Assembly (NCBI GenBank): GCA_031002005.1
Contig: CM061920.1
Location: 111,776,095-111,840,094, forward strand
Direction: 5' to 3'
Length of the DNA stretch: 64,000 nucleotides
Origin: Vandiemenella viatica
Lineage: Eukaryota > Arthropoda > Insecta > Orthoptera > Morabidae
Below the pieces are notes generated by a model. That model saw nothing but the letters and a program-made list of their open reading frames with translations, did no database searches and was not told the origin of the DNA. Positions within the stretch are counted from its first letter, which is position 1. Each line of letters starts with the position of its first letter. Position numbers and translations under genes: made by a program. This document shows positions 35,001 to 47,013 of the stretch, piece by piece.

Positions 35001-35610
35001 ATCGCAGGCGAAAAGCTTTGTCCAGCTATGCGAATGTTCAAAATTTTTCACTGACCACCAGTATTTTCACCATTTCATATTCAATTTGCTCCTTTTTTAA
35101 TAGCAATCTTGCACTAACTAAAATTATATAATAATTTGGCCGCCCGGGCGTATCATGATTTGAATAAACCTAATACAATTGGCGTTGAATGGACCATTAT
35201 TATTAATAATCTGAATATGGTAGGACAATAAAATAATCTGAATACAGTAAGTCGCGAACTCTATATTCATGACACGAGAATGTCATACTACAGTACACGC
35301 TGGCATAAGCTCAAGTATAGTGATTTTGACTGACAGGAATCTACTCTCGTCAAAAACCATTGTCCAGAATATTCTGTGCTTAATTCACACTACGACCACC
35401 AGTGTGTAACAGAGCCAATGACTTGGCGGTGGCATAATATCGTCACGGCATTGTCCGTCCATGATTAGCCTGACGTGTAATGACAGATACTCCTGCATAT
35501 CACATACCTCATAAAGGATAGAGAAAACCCCATCCGCCATTTTGGCTTTTTCCAGAGTGTGCAACAGATGTAGCGAGTACAGACGCATTGAGGTTTTGGC
35601 CAATAAGATT
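32075..35610. other. long unannotated stretch
   Basis: No exon, transposase or RT motif found. A weak tRNA-like region on the minus strand lies at 32540-32615 (GAGCAGTGGTTATGAGCG). 34560-34810 is GC-richer, with an 81-residue open frame of unknown meaning. Open frames at 32973 and 33470 have no supporting motifs. Confidence 0.4.
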
Positions 35611-35984
35611 GTCGTGACTAGGGTTGCAACGATATATCGGTCAACCGATAATATCGGCACAAAAATATCAATATTTATATAGATATTTTTAAATGGTCGA
35701 TACGATAATATCGATATGATACAGTGAAATATAGAAAACTACAAACCCCTTCGAGCTAAAAAATCCTACAAATAAATGTATGGGTGAAAGGGACCAAACT
35801 TGCCTATGCTAAACTCTGATTTAGCTCGATAACGTCGTTTGCTACTCTGTGGTTCTACTCCGTTTCGTGCGCGTTATTCGTTCCCCATTCATCTACGTTC
35901 ACCGTTTTATTATGCGTTACGTTTGCGTTCGTTAGTTCTTGTTTCTCTATGGGACGTATTACAATATTCTAAAGCGGGTAGAAA

Positions 35985-36190
35985 AAATGACCACCTAACC
36001 GATACAATTGCTTATTTTATCAGTCTTGATAATAGATATTTTAATGTAGTTGAAGGCAAAGGTTTAAAGTTTTAATGGAGCACCATTATACAAAGTCCCT
36101 TTTCGTGGAACTATCAAAACAAAAATTGATGAAAAATATGAAAAAATTTCGAAAGTTGTAAAGGAGGAGTTGAAAAGTGTGATGCATTTT
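35985..36190 (+). pseudogene. hAT transposase internal fragment
   Basis: DTIAYFISLDNRYFNVVEGK resembles the region before the hAT catalytic core (usual form: IA..I..D..PF..VE..GF). A stop and frame shift near 36073 follow, then KVPFRGTIKTKIDEKYEKIS and VVKEELKS. It ends where the nested module begins. Confidence 0.7.
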
Positions 36191-36198
36191 TTTTTTAT

Positions 36199-36632
36199 CT
36201 GGATGTTGTGGATCATTTTCCTCAATTGCTGATAATATTAATAAATAAATTACGCCAAAGCAATTGACTTTTTTGTATTTATTGGTCTCCCGTACGCGTT
36301 TCACTTCTTTTGCAGAAGCATCTTCAGCAGTTTTTTTATTACATTTCTTTTAGCTCCATTCTCAGCATCAGTGCTTTTGCAATTTTGGTGAGAAGTGTCT
36401 TCATTATTTCGGATTAACAACACTACACTTTATTGCACTGCACTATGTGTTTTAAACACCGAAATAATGAAGACACTTCTCACCAAAAATGCAAAAGCAC
36501 TGATGTTGAGAATGGAGCTAAAAGAAATGCAATAAAAAACCCGCTGAAGATGCTTCTGCAAAAGAAGTGAAACGCGTACGGGAGACCAATAAATACAAAA
36601 AAGTCAATTGCTTTGGCGTAATTTATTTATTA
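36199..36632. mobile_element. Penelope-type inverted tail module nested in hAT
   Basis: Minus-strand arm 36199-36412 and plus-strand arm about 36462-36632 pair over about 170 bp (anchors AAGTCAATTGCTTTGGCGTA, GAAACGCGTACGGGAGACC). The plus arm carries CTGAAGA-TGCTTCTGCAAAAGAAGT-GAAAC: a hammerhead-like core whose stem II is GCTTC with GAAGT. CATTTTTT sequences on both sides (36184 and 36634) may be a T-run-altered TSD. Identical short ORFs on opposite strands at 36086-36304 and 36567-36767 result from the palindrome and are not genes. Confidence 0.65.
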
Positions 36633-36747
36633 ACATTTTTTATTGTTACATATAGAATAACATCGACTATTTGGAGATTACGGAACATTTTTTGCTGGAA
36701 AATTAAATTGAAATCAATCATGATTTGTATACTAGTTGGATTAAGAT

Positions 36748-36957
36748 ATGTACAAAATAGCAATTAATCATTTACTCAAAGTAGCCTCGTCGGTACCTTC
36801 TGAACGCCTTTTTCCAAAGGCAGAAATCTCTGTCACTCAAACTAGGAATGGACTTCATCGGAAAAGGTTAAGAAAACTACGTTTTAAGGATCTGTTGACG
36901 CTTAATATTTGCAGACCTAATTATTTTTCAATAAACAACCTCGAATTTACTACTTGA
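36748..36957 (+). pseudogene. hAT transposase C-terminal dimerisation domain
   Basis: LLKVASSVPSERLFPKAEIS then RNGLHRKRLRKLRF matches the hAT C-terminal family signature (PATSVPSERLFS..G.I.T..RNRL.P...). It would mediate transposase dimerisation; here it is an isolated fragment of the degraded element. Confidence 0.85.
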
Positions 36958-37106
36958 TTTTGATTTACATACTTATTTCTAAATTAATATATACAAATAT
37001 CGGAAAATATCGATATTATCAATATGATGTGGCCCATATTATCGATATCTGCCTGACATCGATATAAATATCGATATTGATACTAGCTTGCGTCCCTAGT
37101 CAAGAC

Positions 37107-39260
37107 TGGGCAGTATGTCTCATGTATTATGCAGTTTGTATTTTGTTGTTTATTCAACCTGTTAGATGGATAGCGTACAAAATACAGATCGGTTTTTCTA
37201 ATAAGCTGTGCTCACTGACCCCCATGTTAGGATTTTAATTGGCTAACCCTCAACGTTAAGAACTTATGTAAACTTGTTCCTACAAACCATTTCTGTCATT
37301 AATTGAATGTCACGATGTTCATTCGTATCTATGAAGTAACCCCAATTGTTTTTATGTGTAGAAAATTAACATTCAAAATCATAGTTACGGTGTTCTATAT
37401 GAAATCTGCCCTTATGTTATAATATAAATATTATCTATAGACCATCGTACAGTAGATGCGACGCAACTACGTTTCTACTTGCCAAAAGTAGGTTGTGAAT
37501 ATCAATAGCATTGTGCTTCCTTACCCAACTGTTTAGTGTTGAACCAACGTGTTTGAAATGAATATACTATATATGAATAATTACGATCATCCTGGTAGGA
37601 GTTAAGCCAAAATCTGAGGTTAAGTATCTGCCTCAGTTTGATTTTTATTAATGCGATTTCCAGTCAGCGCTAAGTATTCCCAGACAATCCTTACAGCAAG
37701 GACGTAAGCCTACTGACCATGCCTACTATTCACAGTGCAACAATTAGAGCAATGCTGCACCGAGTCCTGGGCTAGAGATCATTACAATGACGGTTATAGT
37801 AGAAATGCAATATTTTGCGCTGAAATGATTTGACGATTCTGAACTATTGTCCACACTATGATGGTGATAATATCGTGGCAGCTGGAGTTTCTTGGCGTTT
37901 ATTTTGCCACTAACCGTACTGGTTACACCTGATTAATTGCTAAAATGAAGACAAGATTGGATGGAGTACATCTCGCCTTAAACCTGTTTTCGTTCCTCAA
38001 CTTTTTTCATTCCTTTTTGTGTTTTAACATGCCTAACCACGTCAGATAGATTTTCTGTGTTTTCATTAATTACACAGCACAGACAAAACTTTGTGACTAT
38101 AGAGCAAATCATTTTATGTCCCCGTAACAACGTTCCAACATATTTAGAAATTTGTGTGCAGAATTCTCTCAGTTGATTGTTGACATTCAAAAGAAGTAGT
38201 CTTTAATTTCTCCCCCACCCCACTAAACAGACTCCAATTTCGCGTTGTTATCAGCATGTTTCAGTTTCGGGGCGTAAATATCCACGGCAGCGATTAGTAG
38301 CACTGAATCATTAAAATTGCAACTTTTGGCTATAGATTACAAGTGCATGACTTAAAGCGAATTCTGTCTTCAAGACAAATGAAACAAGTATAATGGCCAA
38401 CTACAGTTAGTTGAACTATTGTCGCCCTTATGTCTACTGTGAAGAATCCCTAAGACAATGCAGAGCTACACACAGTTCCGAAGCTAACGAGTAGCCCACC
38501 TGACGTGTATCTAATATTTTGTACATATGCATTGTTGTATTACGATGCTTCATGCTTACGAATGCCAGGTTCGAATTGTTTCGTCCAGACTTGCCACGAG
38601 AGGAGATACGGCACCACTAGAGAGAACCGATATTTCAGCTGTTTCCAGGTTTGAAGATGTCAAATGCAAATCTGCAAAACCATTCGTTTTTTTTTTCTCT
38701 TTTAAAGAATAAATGACACCAAACTTGTGTGTTATCAAATCTGCGACCATATCTAACTTTTAGGAAGTACCATCAACTATACGCTCACTGACTCACTCAC
38801 TCACCTCTATAGCTATTGGCTAGAGAATTGTGTCACGTGTCAGCTCGTAAATTTTCAGCCAGCAGATATACCTCTAACAGATATTCCAGGTTATGTCCGT
38901 AATTTAATATCTAAGCAACTGCTACAAATTAATTGCCATAATACATTCACTTAGTTTGTTTTTTGTAGTATTTCACAGTAAAAAAAATCGATAAACTTTA
39001 CGACTGAAAAAACGTCGTACTGCTTTTCAGTAACATGTTGCTAATGAAAGCAACATAAAAAACTTTAGTTACTAACGGTCTCCGTTGTAACCACGAATAC
39101 TAATTTTCATTCCGGCCTAGGTCAAATTTCAATTTAATTAATACTTTCGCTAATGTTGTTACTAGGTTGTTAAAAGCGGACATCAGACGAAATATGTTAC
39201 TGACATTTCTTTGAAGTAGCTCAATCTGTATTAAGTTCTTTGGCCGTTACAGACAAAATG
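37107..39260. other. unannotated AT-rich sequence
   Basis: No coding or element signature. A CTCACTGACTCACTCACTCA run near 38783-38803 resembles the inverted form of the CAGTCAGTCAGTGAG run in repeat R1. Confidence 0.4.

Positions 39261-39297
<37 letters not shown>
39261..39297 (+). repeat. poly-A tract of 37
   Basis: Uninterrupted A run. It may be the tail of a plus-strand retroposed element, but the 300 bp before it shows no tRNA head or LINE motif and I see no TSD. Confidence 0.8.
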
Positions 39298-39299
<2 letters not shown>

Positions 39300-41107
39300 T
39301 CACGGGCTTACACTAGTCTTTGAATAATAGTAGTAACTTCCCGACAGTGAAAGATGGAAGGGCAGCTGGAAATTATTATCATTGGCTACAGTTAAAAAGA
39401 AACTAAAATATGCTAAAATTATGGACGACGTTTTTAGGCGATATTTCTTTAGCAAGCTGTTGTTGCTTTGACTCCATGTGTCTATGCTTAAATATAATAA
39501 AACCGGTACAGTTCGATGGGAATAATTGTTTTCTTATTCCAAGTCATATTTGTTATTTCTGTTTCTAACGGCTACATACCATGATACTGAGTTCTATCAC
39601 AAAGGCTTAAATAGTTTTACTGTTCGTTGCTACCTAAACACGTTGGGGAAGTATCGTAATTTACACAAGTTATAACTGCAGCCATAATAATTCAGTGAGA
39701 ACAAATTCAGAGAAAATAATGTGTGAAGAACATATGCGCAGACGGTTTATTAGTTTTCTCTTAATGCACATGATGTAAAGAAATGAGAGTGAACAGTGTG
39801 TCGTGTGCATACCCTCGGATTCCGGATGGTTGAGGTAAGATGCACGACCGTAAGTCAGTCTGTCTGCAGCTGCAGCTGACGGCTAACCACCGCTGTAGCT
39901 ACAAGACAACATGGCGAGCGACACATGTATCGTGTCAGCGCAGCCTCAGGACGGATCAATGGGACCTCAGCGCTCGCCAGGAATCGAGGATATCAAGATA
40001 CGTGCCTAGACGCCAGAATCTATTCAACATTCACCAGTGATGATACTACAAACTAAAAATATCATATCTTGGACCGTTAAAAGTTGAGAAATTTAGAGAC
40101 AAATTCTAATAATCAAAGTTCACTGAAAATATAAAATTGAGTAGAAAATTGCAGCATCTGCAAAAATTTGATTATCTTTTAGTTTGTGATGAGTAAAATT
40201 TTTAAATGAGCTGTACTGACAAATAATAAACACTTGGACAAATGATTAAAAAATTTCTTACAAAAACAATCGGTATTATTAGAAATGTATCGCTTCATGC
40301 AAGTAAGTCCATGTTTGGGGGATTTTGAGTTAAAAGCGAATTTTAGGTTTTTTAAGGTGTTTACATTGGCTGGTTCAGGAAAGGATCTTCTGCAGTCAAC
40401 CCTTAAGCTTCTAGAAGGTACCACATTTCGTCGTTGTGTGCATGGTGGACATCTATCAAGGTCTTAAGTCACTTCTTTTGTGAATGGTCGTTCGCTCTCC
40501 AGTAAAAGCAGTCAACATAATGGACTTCAATCGATGGTGGCATCTATATTTCAAGAGAAATACTGTCTCTTTCGAGATTAGAGGGCTAAAAATGAAAAAA
40601 AAAAACACAAGATTTACTTTGGAGCATCCACTTTCCATCACTTCAGTGCTTATTTAGCATATTAATTTACTGTCTATTGGTTATAATGTCGAAGTCAAAG
40701 AGATTGAGTAGACCAGTGAAAGATGTTAACATGTTTGAAAATAATGGATTTAATTTTATTGCCAATTATCATTGTTAAATTATTTAATTCTGAAAGTCAA
40801 CTATATTAAAGTAAAGCCTGAATAAAGTTGGTTTTTGTTTGTTGAGTATGCTACCACACTCGTATCGGTAAAAAGAGAGCTAAGTCCAGTGACGTTCTGG
40901 TTAAAAATTAAAAATGAACTTAATCAAAATGCAAAAGCAATACACTTTCTAATGGCCCTTTGCTTAATGAACATAATATGGTAGAAAAGTTATTAGTATA
41001 TAGTGTAGCATACAGTATTTTGCGTTTTATTTCAGAATGCATCACATGCATCCTTTTTGCACGGGGCAGTAAAATACAGAATTGAGAAACTTATTAGTAG
41101 TGGAAAT
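39298..41107. other. unannotated AT-rich sequence
   Basis: Nothing recognised. Open frames at 39840, 40179 and 40285 lack motifs. Confidence 0.4.
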
Positions 41108-41120
41108 TAGGTGGAAAACA

Positions 41121-41331
41121 TGTAATCGTAGGCTTCCGCGGCCAGAGTCAGTTGATTCTTGGCTGTCCAGGTGGCGCCGCATAGTGTTCATTGTAGCCGA
41201 CGTTTCGACCCTCATTCTGGGGTCTTCTTCCAGGCAGTTCTGGAAGAAGAAAAAGAAGACCCCAGAATGAGGGTCGAAACGTCGGCTACAATGAACACGA
41301 CGCGGCGCCACCCGGACAGCCAAGAATCAAC
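41121..41331. mobile_element. Penelope-type inverted tail module, perfect 13 bp TSD
   Basis: TAGGTGGAAAACA at 41108-41120 and 41332-41344 is a perfect TSD. The insert is an inverted dimer: a minus-strand arm (41121-41230) carrying about 30 bp extra at the outer end, then a plus-strand arm (41249-41331). Arms pair through GACCCCAGAATGAGGGTCG, AAACGTCGGCTACAATGAAC and GACAGCCAAGAATCAACT. The plus arm resembles a hammerhead stem II plus box (GACCC..GGGTC then GAAAC), with CTGGAAGAAGA where CUGAUGA should be. No ORF. Confidence 0.85.
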
Positions 41332-41344
41332 TAGGTGGAAAACA

Positions 41345-44300
41345 GTTCTAAGCAGGTTCATCTGATTTCAAATCGTGAAGATCAAATTAGATCTCTAAAC
41401 TGAGGCTTGGAATTATTATGGAAGTAAATAGGGTTTATTTACTAAGAGAGTGTCGAAATATTCTGTTATTGACCATCTTCTATCTTGAAGTAACCTGACA
41501 CCTAACTGTCGGGTAGTGAATTTTTGGAGTCAGCGGCGGGTTTTAACAGGAAATGGATACAATTTTACCAAATAAGATTATTGTTCTGGAAATCTCGATT
41601 TAATCCTCTACAGACATGAAATCTGTATTAGAAGGATTTATATACCATAATATGCAAGAAATGCGGACATTTTCCGGAAGCCATTAGTCGTGCTGAGAGC
41701 GTGGATATTTACTAGCCCCCCCCCCCCCCAGAGTCTATCAGAGCTGGTACGGGATATAGGGAGCTCCAGGCAGAAATGGGAACGGTTGTAAGCGATTTGG
41801 TGCCCAGGAAAGCTATGCTGACGTGACGGCTCAGCATTTCTGAAGGAAACCGGGGATATGCGCTAATTCAGTGTTTGCAACTACAGAACCGGCGCCCTTG
41901 TACACGCGTGTGGGTGAAAACATTGTTATGCGCTTGCGTACTAGCTTGAAAGAACCTAACGAATTTCACTGTAGAAAATTAAATAAACCTAATAAATCAA
42001 AGTTGCGTATTAGATTATTATTGTATTTATACATTAATATATATGGAGGGAGCAATAAGAACTACTTGATTCCTACTGTAATAATCTGTCCAATTGTTCT
42101 AGAGCTTACGTTACTAAACGAGGAAGCGAATTCGGATGTGCAGAGAAGCCAAAATGTGAAATCAGCTGCCAATTACGTGGGAACTGTTGTAATCATTGCA
42201 GCGCTCAATGTCAGGTGAACGTAAACGAAGGAAATCTCGGTGCGGAACCTATGTTCCTTGTCTAACAGACAAACTGACGATAGACTGCACAGATATTTAT
42301 CTATCCACCAGGCCAATAATCCTGCGACCTTAGGATGAATTACTCCAATCCTAAGTGAGTTTACTGCCTACTCTCGATCCTATGGTCAGTCAGAAACCTC
42401 GCACCAGTATGTAATATCTCTGGACCGGTATAGGCGGAGAAACGAGCTTTTTCAAGGAGAAAGCATCCGTTCACATGGACGGGCAAGTAGTGTGGCTGTA
42501 CGTATACCTATCGCGTCCTGCTAGTGTTCTGGCGCAATGTTTCGCTGCCAACGCCATCAAACCACACTCCACTCCACTCCTAATAAACGAAACGCGTTAG
42601 CTACAAAGGATGCTGAGCGATGTCTGCCAGTGGCTAAGACACATGTTATCCTCAACGGAATTGTTTGTTTTCTCACAACAGGTGTTGCATAGTAACGAAC
42701 TGACTTACGTTTTTCTATATTCACGGCAAATTAAATTTTAAATTACAAACAAGACAATTTAGTTGAAATGTAATATGCCGTATGGAGTGGCTCTGCTGTC
42801 TTGGTTTCTGTCGATTACAGTGATGCAGTAGAGTTTAACCGGCGGAGCTTTGGTACACCTGGAGACATTATAGGTAGCTCTCGAAAAATTACATTGCGTC
42901 ATTACAGAGGTAAATATCCAGTCTTATATCAGCTTGTTTAAGTTTCTTATTCTGATTTCCGACTTTAATGAATTCTCATGAAAATAAATCTTCAGCGATT
43001 TATTTGAAACATAATAAATGGGATGTTGTTAAACAACAATCGGTGAGTTTGAATAGTAATTATTGCTGAGTATGTTGTTTATGTTTGCCCTTTTGTTGAG
43101 AGGGAGTAGAGACGCTAGGCTAATCCGCGTTCCAACTTCCAAGCACTATCACCAGTGAAGCAACTACGAGTGCACTACAGGATTTTCACGGAATTAGTGT
43201 ACGTCGTAGCAGGTCGTTAAGTTTCCTGTATGCAATGTTGGTGAATGCTGAGTGTCGCGTTAGCTTAAAATAAAGCGTGAATAGGCATCAATTAACTCGC
43301 TAATCAATGCCACTGATCGAACGGCTGCCCTTTGTACTGGCTGTTTGTAAACCAATGCCTCCCAGCATCACGAGCGACTGCTTGATTCATATCGGAGTAA
43401 ACGCAAAGTGGCGGCGCTCTCGAGCATTGATTCGTCCAGTTCAGCCTCTAGGATATGTGTCAGAGTTGAAAAGAGGAACTGCCGTTACGACTCAACTGTA
43501 TATTTTGTATGTTAGAAAAAATACTCATGTTGTTTTAAGATGCATTTTTATTCCCGAGGAGAAAATGCAAAACTATTTGCTGTACCAAAAAAATTTCCTC
43601 AGAGACTTTACAAGCATTCAGTTAATACTTTTCTATATCTTATGGGATTATGCACCGCCGGAATATTTTCCTGCGACAACTTGCAGAACCTGTGAAAATA
43701 TCTATTTTTATGTTTTAAGGTTTAGTTGTTTGAAGACGTTTCTATTCTTTCATGAAATTTGGCAGTATTGGAGTGCGAGATGTTTTCGGCGGATATGGTA
43801 ACTACCTAATTTACCTGAAATTCAAGATTTACTTCTCTCCATGTTTGTAATTCTTTTATATGCGCTTTTATATTGTGCGCTCTAAGCTAAGTTTATTTGA
43901 ATACGAACATATGAAACACGGGAATTACATTAAGTGTACAGCAGAGACTATAGCAGACGTAAGCTGGATGGTTATAAAGCAAACTGAACTTATATTATGG
44001 GATGCGTGCACCAAATGGAAATTTTAAATCTGACAATAAATACACAACTTGCCTTGAATTTCATATTAAACAAATACAGTACTAATACGTGGGTTTATTG
44101 GTTTATAGCTCTCACTGTAGCATTGTTAGTGATTTTAGCAAATAATTCTAATTGTCACTGATATATTTCAACTGTACTTTGCACTGATGCAGCTGAGGTG
44201 AATTCACGATATAGTTTTATGCTAAATTACAGTTAGGTAACAGGAAATTGTATTAGTTGAAAAAAAAAAAACTCATGAAATCATCAGAGGGGTAGTGATT

Positions 44301-44742
44301 AGGGGCTGTGCGTAAGTGCAGCGAGAATACAACACCAGCCGAAACGATAAAGCCTCTCTAAATACTGTCACCAACACGCATTTTAATTCTGAGCTAATTA
44401 TATTACCTGTTAGAGTAAATGAAACAGAAAATTTGGAGTGAATCGATCATCTAAATGTGTGTTGGAGGAGATTTAATACCTTAAATCCGGTAACACCCGA
44501 GTGCATAATTCAACTGCATTTCGCTTAAGTGTAATTACGTGTGTTCATAACACATTAAAGTGAACATGAAAATTACTGACGAACAACATCACGTGCAACT
44601 TGTGCAAACAACTATGTTAATATGCCTAAACAGCGGTCTTTCAGGCAGATTGCTGTTGTTATATTAATTCATTTTGCTACCGGCGAATGCTTTGAAGACT
44701 GCTGGTTAAAGTCAGCTAACAGAATCGGAGACGTAACTGATA
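41345..44742. other. long unannotated stretch
   Basis: No elements or exons recognised. It has a poly-C run of 14 at 41717-41730. The longest open frame (43307-43801, 164 codons) matches nothing I know and has AT-rich, repeat-like codons at its 3' part, so I do not call it a gene. Confidence 0.4.
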
Positions 44743-44744
44743 TA

Positions 44745-45905
44745 CACTGAAGAGCCAAAGAAACTGGTATAGCCATGCACATGCAAACACAGAGAAATGT
44801 AAACACTCAGAGTACGGCGCTGCGGTCGGCAATGCCTATATAAAGCGACTGGTATCTGGCGCATGCGTTATATCGGTTACTGCTGCTACAATGGCAGGTT
44901 ATCACGATTTAAGTGAGTTTGGATGTGGTGTTATAGTCGGTGCACGAGAGACGGGACACAGCATCTCTGAGGTAGCGATGAGGCAGGGATTTTCCCGTAC
45001 GACCATTTCACGAGTGCACGGTGAAATTGGGAAACTGGTAAAACATCAAATCTCCCACATCGCTGTTTTCGGGAAAAGATCATGCAAGAACGGGACCAAG
45101 GACGACTAAAGAGAATCATTCAACGTGAAAAAGTGTAACCCTTCCGCAAATTGCTGCGGATTTCAATGCTGGGTCATCAACAAGTCTCAGCATGCGAACC
45201 ATTCAACGAAACATCCTCGATGGCTCACTCGTGTACCCTTACTGAGTGCACGGCAAAAAGCTTTACGCCTCGCTTGGGCCCGTCAACACCGACTTTGGAC
45301 TGTTGATGATTGGAAACATGTTGCCTGGTCTGATTGTATCAAGCGAATAGACGTGTACGTGTATGTAGACAACCTAATTAATTCATGTACCCTGCATGTC
45401 AGCAGGGGATTGTTCAAACTGGTGAAGGCTCTGTAATGGTGTGAGGCGTGTGCGGTTGGAGTGACCCCTGATACGTCTAGATGCGACTCTGACAGGTGAC
45501 ACGTAGGTACGCATCCTGGCTGATCACCTCCATCCGTTCATGTCCCTTGTGCATTCCGACGGACTTGGACAATGCGGCACCCCACACGTCCAGAATTGCT
45601 GCAGAGTGGCTCCAGGAACACTCTTCTGAGTTTAAACACCTCCGCTGACAACCCAATTCCCCAGAAATGAACATTATTGAGCATATCTAGGATGCCTTGC
45701 AACGTGCCGTTCAGAAGAGTTCTCCACCCCCTCGTACTCTTACGGATTTATGGACAGCCCTGCAGGATGCATGGTGTCAGTTCCCTCCAGCACTACTTCA
45801 GACATTAGTCGAGTCCATGCCACGTCGCGTTGCGGCACCTCTGCGTGCTCGCGGGGGTCCTACACGATATTAGGCAGGTGTACCAGTTTCTTTGGCCCTT
45901 CAGTG
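44745..45905 (+). mobile_element. Tc1-like DNA transposon, degraded (copy B)
   Basis: Inverted ends CACTGAAGAGCCAAAGAAAC and (reverse) CACTGAAGGGCCAAAGAAAC, with TA duplications at 44743-44744 and 45906-45907. Transposase starts at 44891 (MAGYHDLSEFGCGVIVGA), with the helix-turn-helix block GFSRTTISRVHGEI. It continues through RQHRLWTVDDWKHVAWSD (catalytic Asp, about 45280-45330), RIAAEWLQEHS-like and SPEMNIIEHI (catalytic Glu region, about 45655-45690), and ends PRRVAAPLRARGGP near 45870. Frameshifts, stops and loss of the second Asp region make it inactive. It is a different Tc1 family from copy A. Confidence 0.9.
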
Positions 45906-45999
45906 TACAAATGTATTAGATACAGGTGGGCGAACATATGAATGCTTATTACCATCTTCAAGTGAAACAGAAGTGGAGAAAAGTTGTTTACAACATTAT

Positions 46000-46262
46000 T
46001 ATTGCTTATAGCTTTACGCCTCGTTAATGTTGAGGTTATTAGAGACGGGAAATGACTGCGGGCATGGAACAATCCCGGCATTCCCTTGGAGTGATTAGGA
46101 GAAACTATGGAAAGCTCAAATATAGATATTCTGTTCGGGATACCACTTACCCACTCCAATCGGTCCGGCATTGGCCTCGAAAAAGAAATCTGGATTCCAG
46201 TCTTGTATAGAAAACTGGATGGCCTGACGGAGATTCGAACCATCGTTCTGACGAATGCGAGG
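46000..46262 (-). mobile_element. SINE family A, diverged
   Basis: Body motifs GCTTTACGCCTCG (46009), TTAGAGACGGG and TCCCGGCATTC, then after an aberrant middle, GGAGATTCGAACC (B box reversed, about 46230) and GAATGCGAGG. An internal duplication near 46185-46215 repeats AAAACTGGAT/GAAATCTGGAT-type sequence. Confidence 0.65.
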
Positions 46263-46784
46263 TTTTTATACAAATTATTATTAAACCTGATATTTTCTAA
46301 TTATTATTTTTAAAAAAAAATCGGTATCGTAAAAAGCTACATATCGAGATGCTGTTATTGTCTTACACACGAAATATTTTTGCTCATAAGCCTCAACAGA
46401 GACCGGAACGGGGCTAAAGGAAAATCCTTGACGGGAACGGTGACAAAATCTTTTCCTAAACCATAGACCGTATGCACATGTGCTTGTGTTGTGGTGCTGC
46501 CCCTGCGCACGCGCGCGGGCATCGAGCAGCGGTTGACCCCCGGCCATTGTCCCGGGCACTCGCCTCCACCTGACCCTCCAGCCACCTCATAATTAACCGC
46601 AAACCCACATCACGTCAGGTCGGGATAGATTTCAGAGCCAGTGCACCTTACTCCTGGAACGAACGTCATGTTGTCACATGATTTATGATAAATTAATCAT
46701 AACATTATACAACAACTTTGCTATATCGGTACGCATATGTTACTTTTAATAGCAGGTTCGCTACGAAGCTTATACAGGTTGTGG
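46263..46784. other. unannotated sequence with a GC-rich part
   Basis: 46380-46610 is GC-richer (GCGCACGCGCGCGGGC). Open on the minus strand but no recognised motif. Confidence 0.35.
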
Positions 46785-47013
46785 ACCGAGCGTGGCGGTG
46801 TAACGGTTAGCGTTCTCGCCTCGCATTCGGGAGGATGGCGGTTCGAATCCCCGTCCGGGCATCCAGATTTGGGTTTACCATGGTTTCCGAAATCACTCCA
46901 GGCAAATGCCGGGATGCTTCCTTCAAAAAGGCCATGGCCGAATTCCTTGCCCCCATCCTTGCCCCCCATCCTTTCGCGTCTCTAAAGACCTCGCTGTTGA
47001 GAGACGTAAAGCA
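46785..47013 (+). mobile_element. tRNA-derived SINE, family A
   Basis: Plus-strand copy. Head ACCGAGCGTGGCGGTGTAAC, B-box GGTTCGAATCC (46840-46850), body through GGATGCTTCCTTCAAAAAGG and CCATGGCCGAATTCCTTGCC, 3' end GAGACGTAAAG. It lacks a long A tail, and I see no clear TSD. Confidence 0.85.

Larger units (their letters stand above)
35619..37098 (+). mobile_element. hAT DNA transposon, degraded
   Basis: Ends TAGGGTTGCAAC and (reverse) TAGGGACGCAAGC are hAT-type terminal repeats. Flanking GTCGTGAC (35611-35618) and GTCAAGAC (37099-37106) match at six of eight, an 8 bp TSD. Both subterminal regions (35630-35720 and 37000-37085) are dense in ATATCGAT/TATCGATA motifs, probably transposase binding sites. 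Transposase survives as pieces: LTDTIAYFISLDNRYFNVVE (35989-36048), LYKVPFRGTIKTKIDEKYEK (36080-36145) and the C-terminal dimerisation block at 36748-36957. The DDE core is lost. A Penelope-type module is nested at 36199-36632. Confidence 0.85.

Noticed and set aside
36086..36767. Duplicate small ORFs beginning MKRVRETNKYKK on both strands
   Set aside because: They are the two arms of a palindrome, not genes.
43307..43801. 164-codon open frame on the plus strand
   Set aside because: No recognisable domain, no splice sites, AT-rich second half. Frames of this length arise by chance in 64 kb.
44745..45905. Whole-element status as an active transposon
   Set aside because: TIRs and TSD are clean, but the transposase has several frameshifts and stops.
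46785..46860. Possible functional tRNA gene
   Set aside because: A and B boxes are present but there is no acceptor-stem pairing or anticodon arm; the sequence continues into a SINE body found at other sites.
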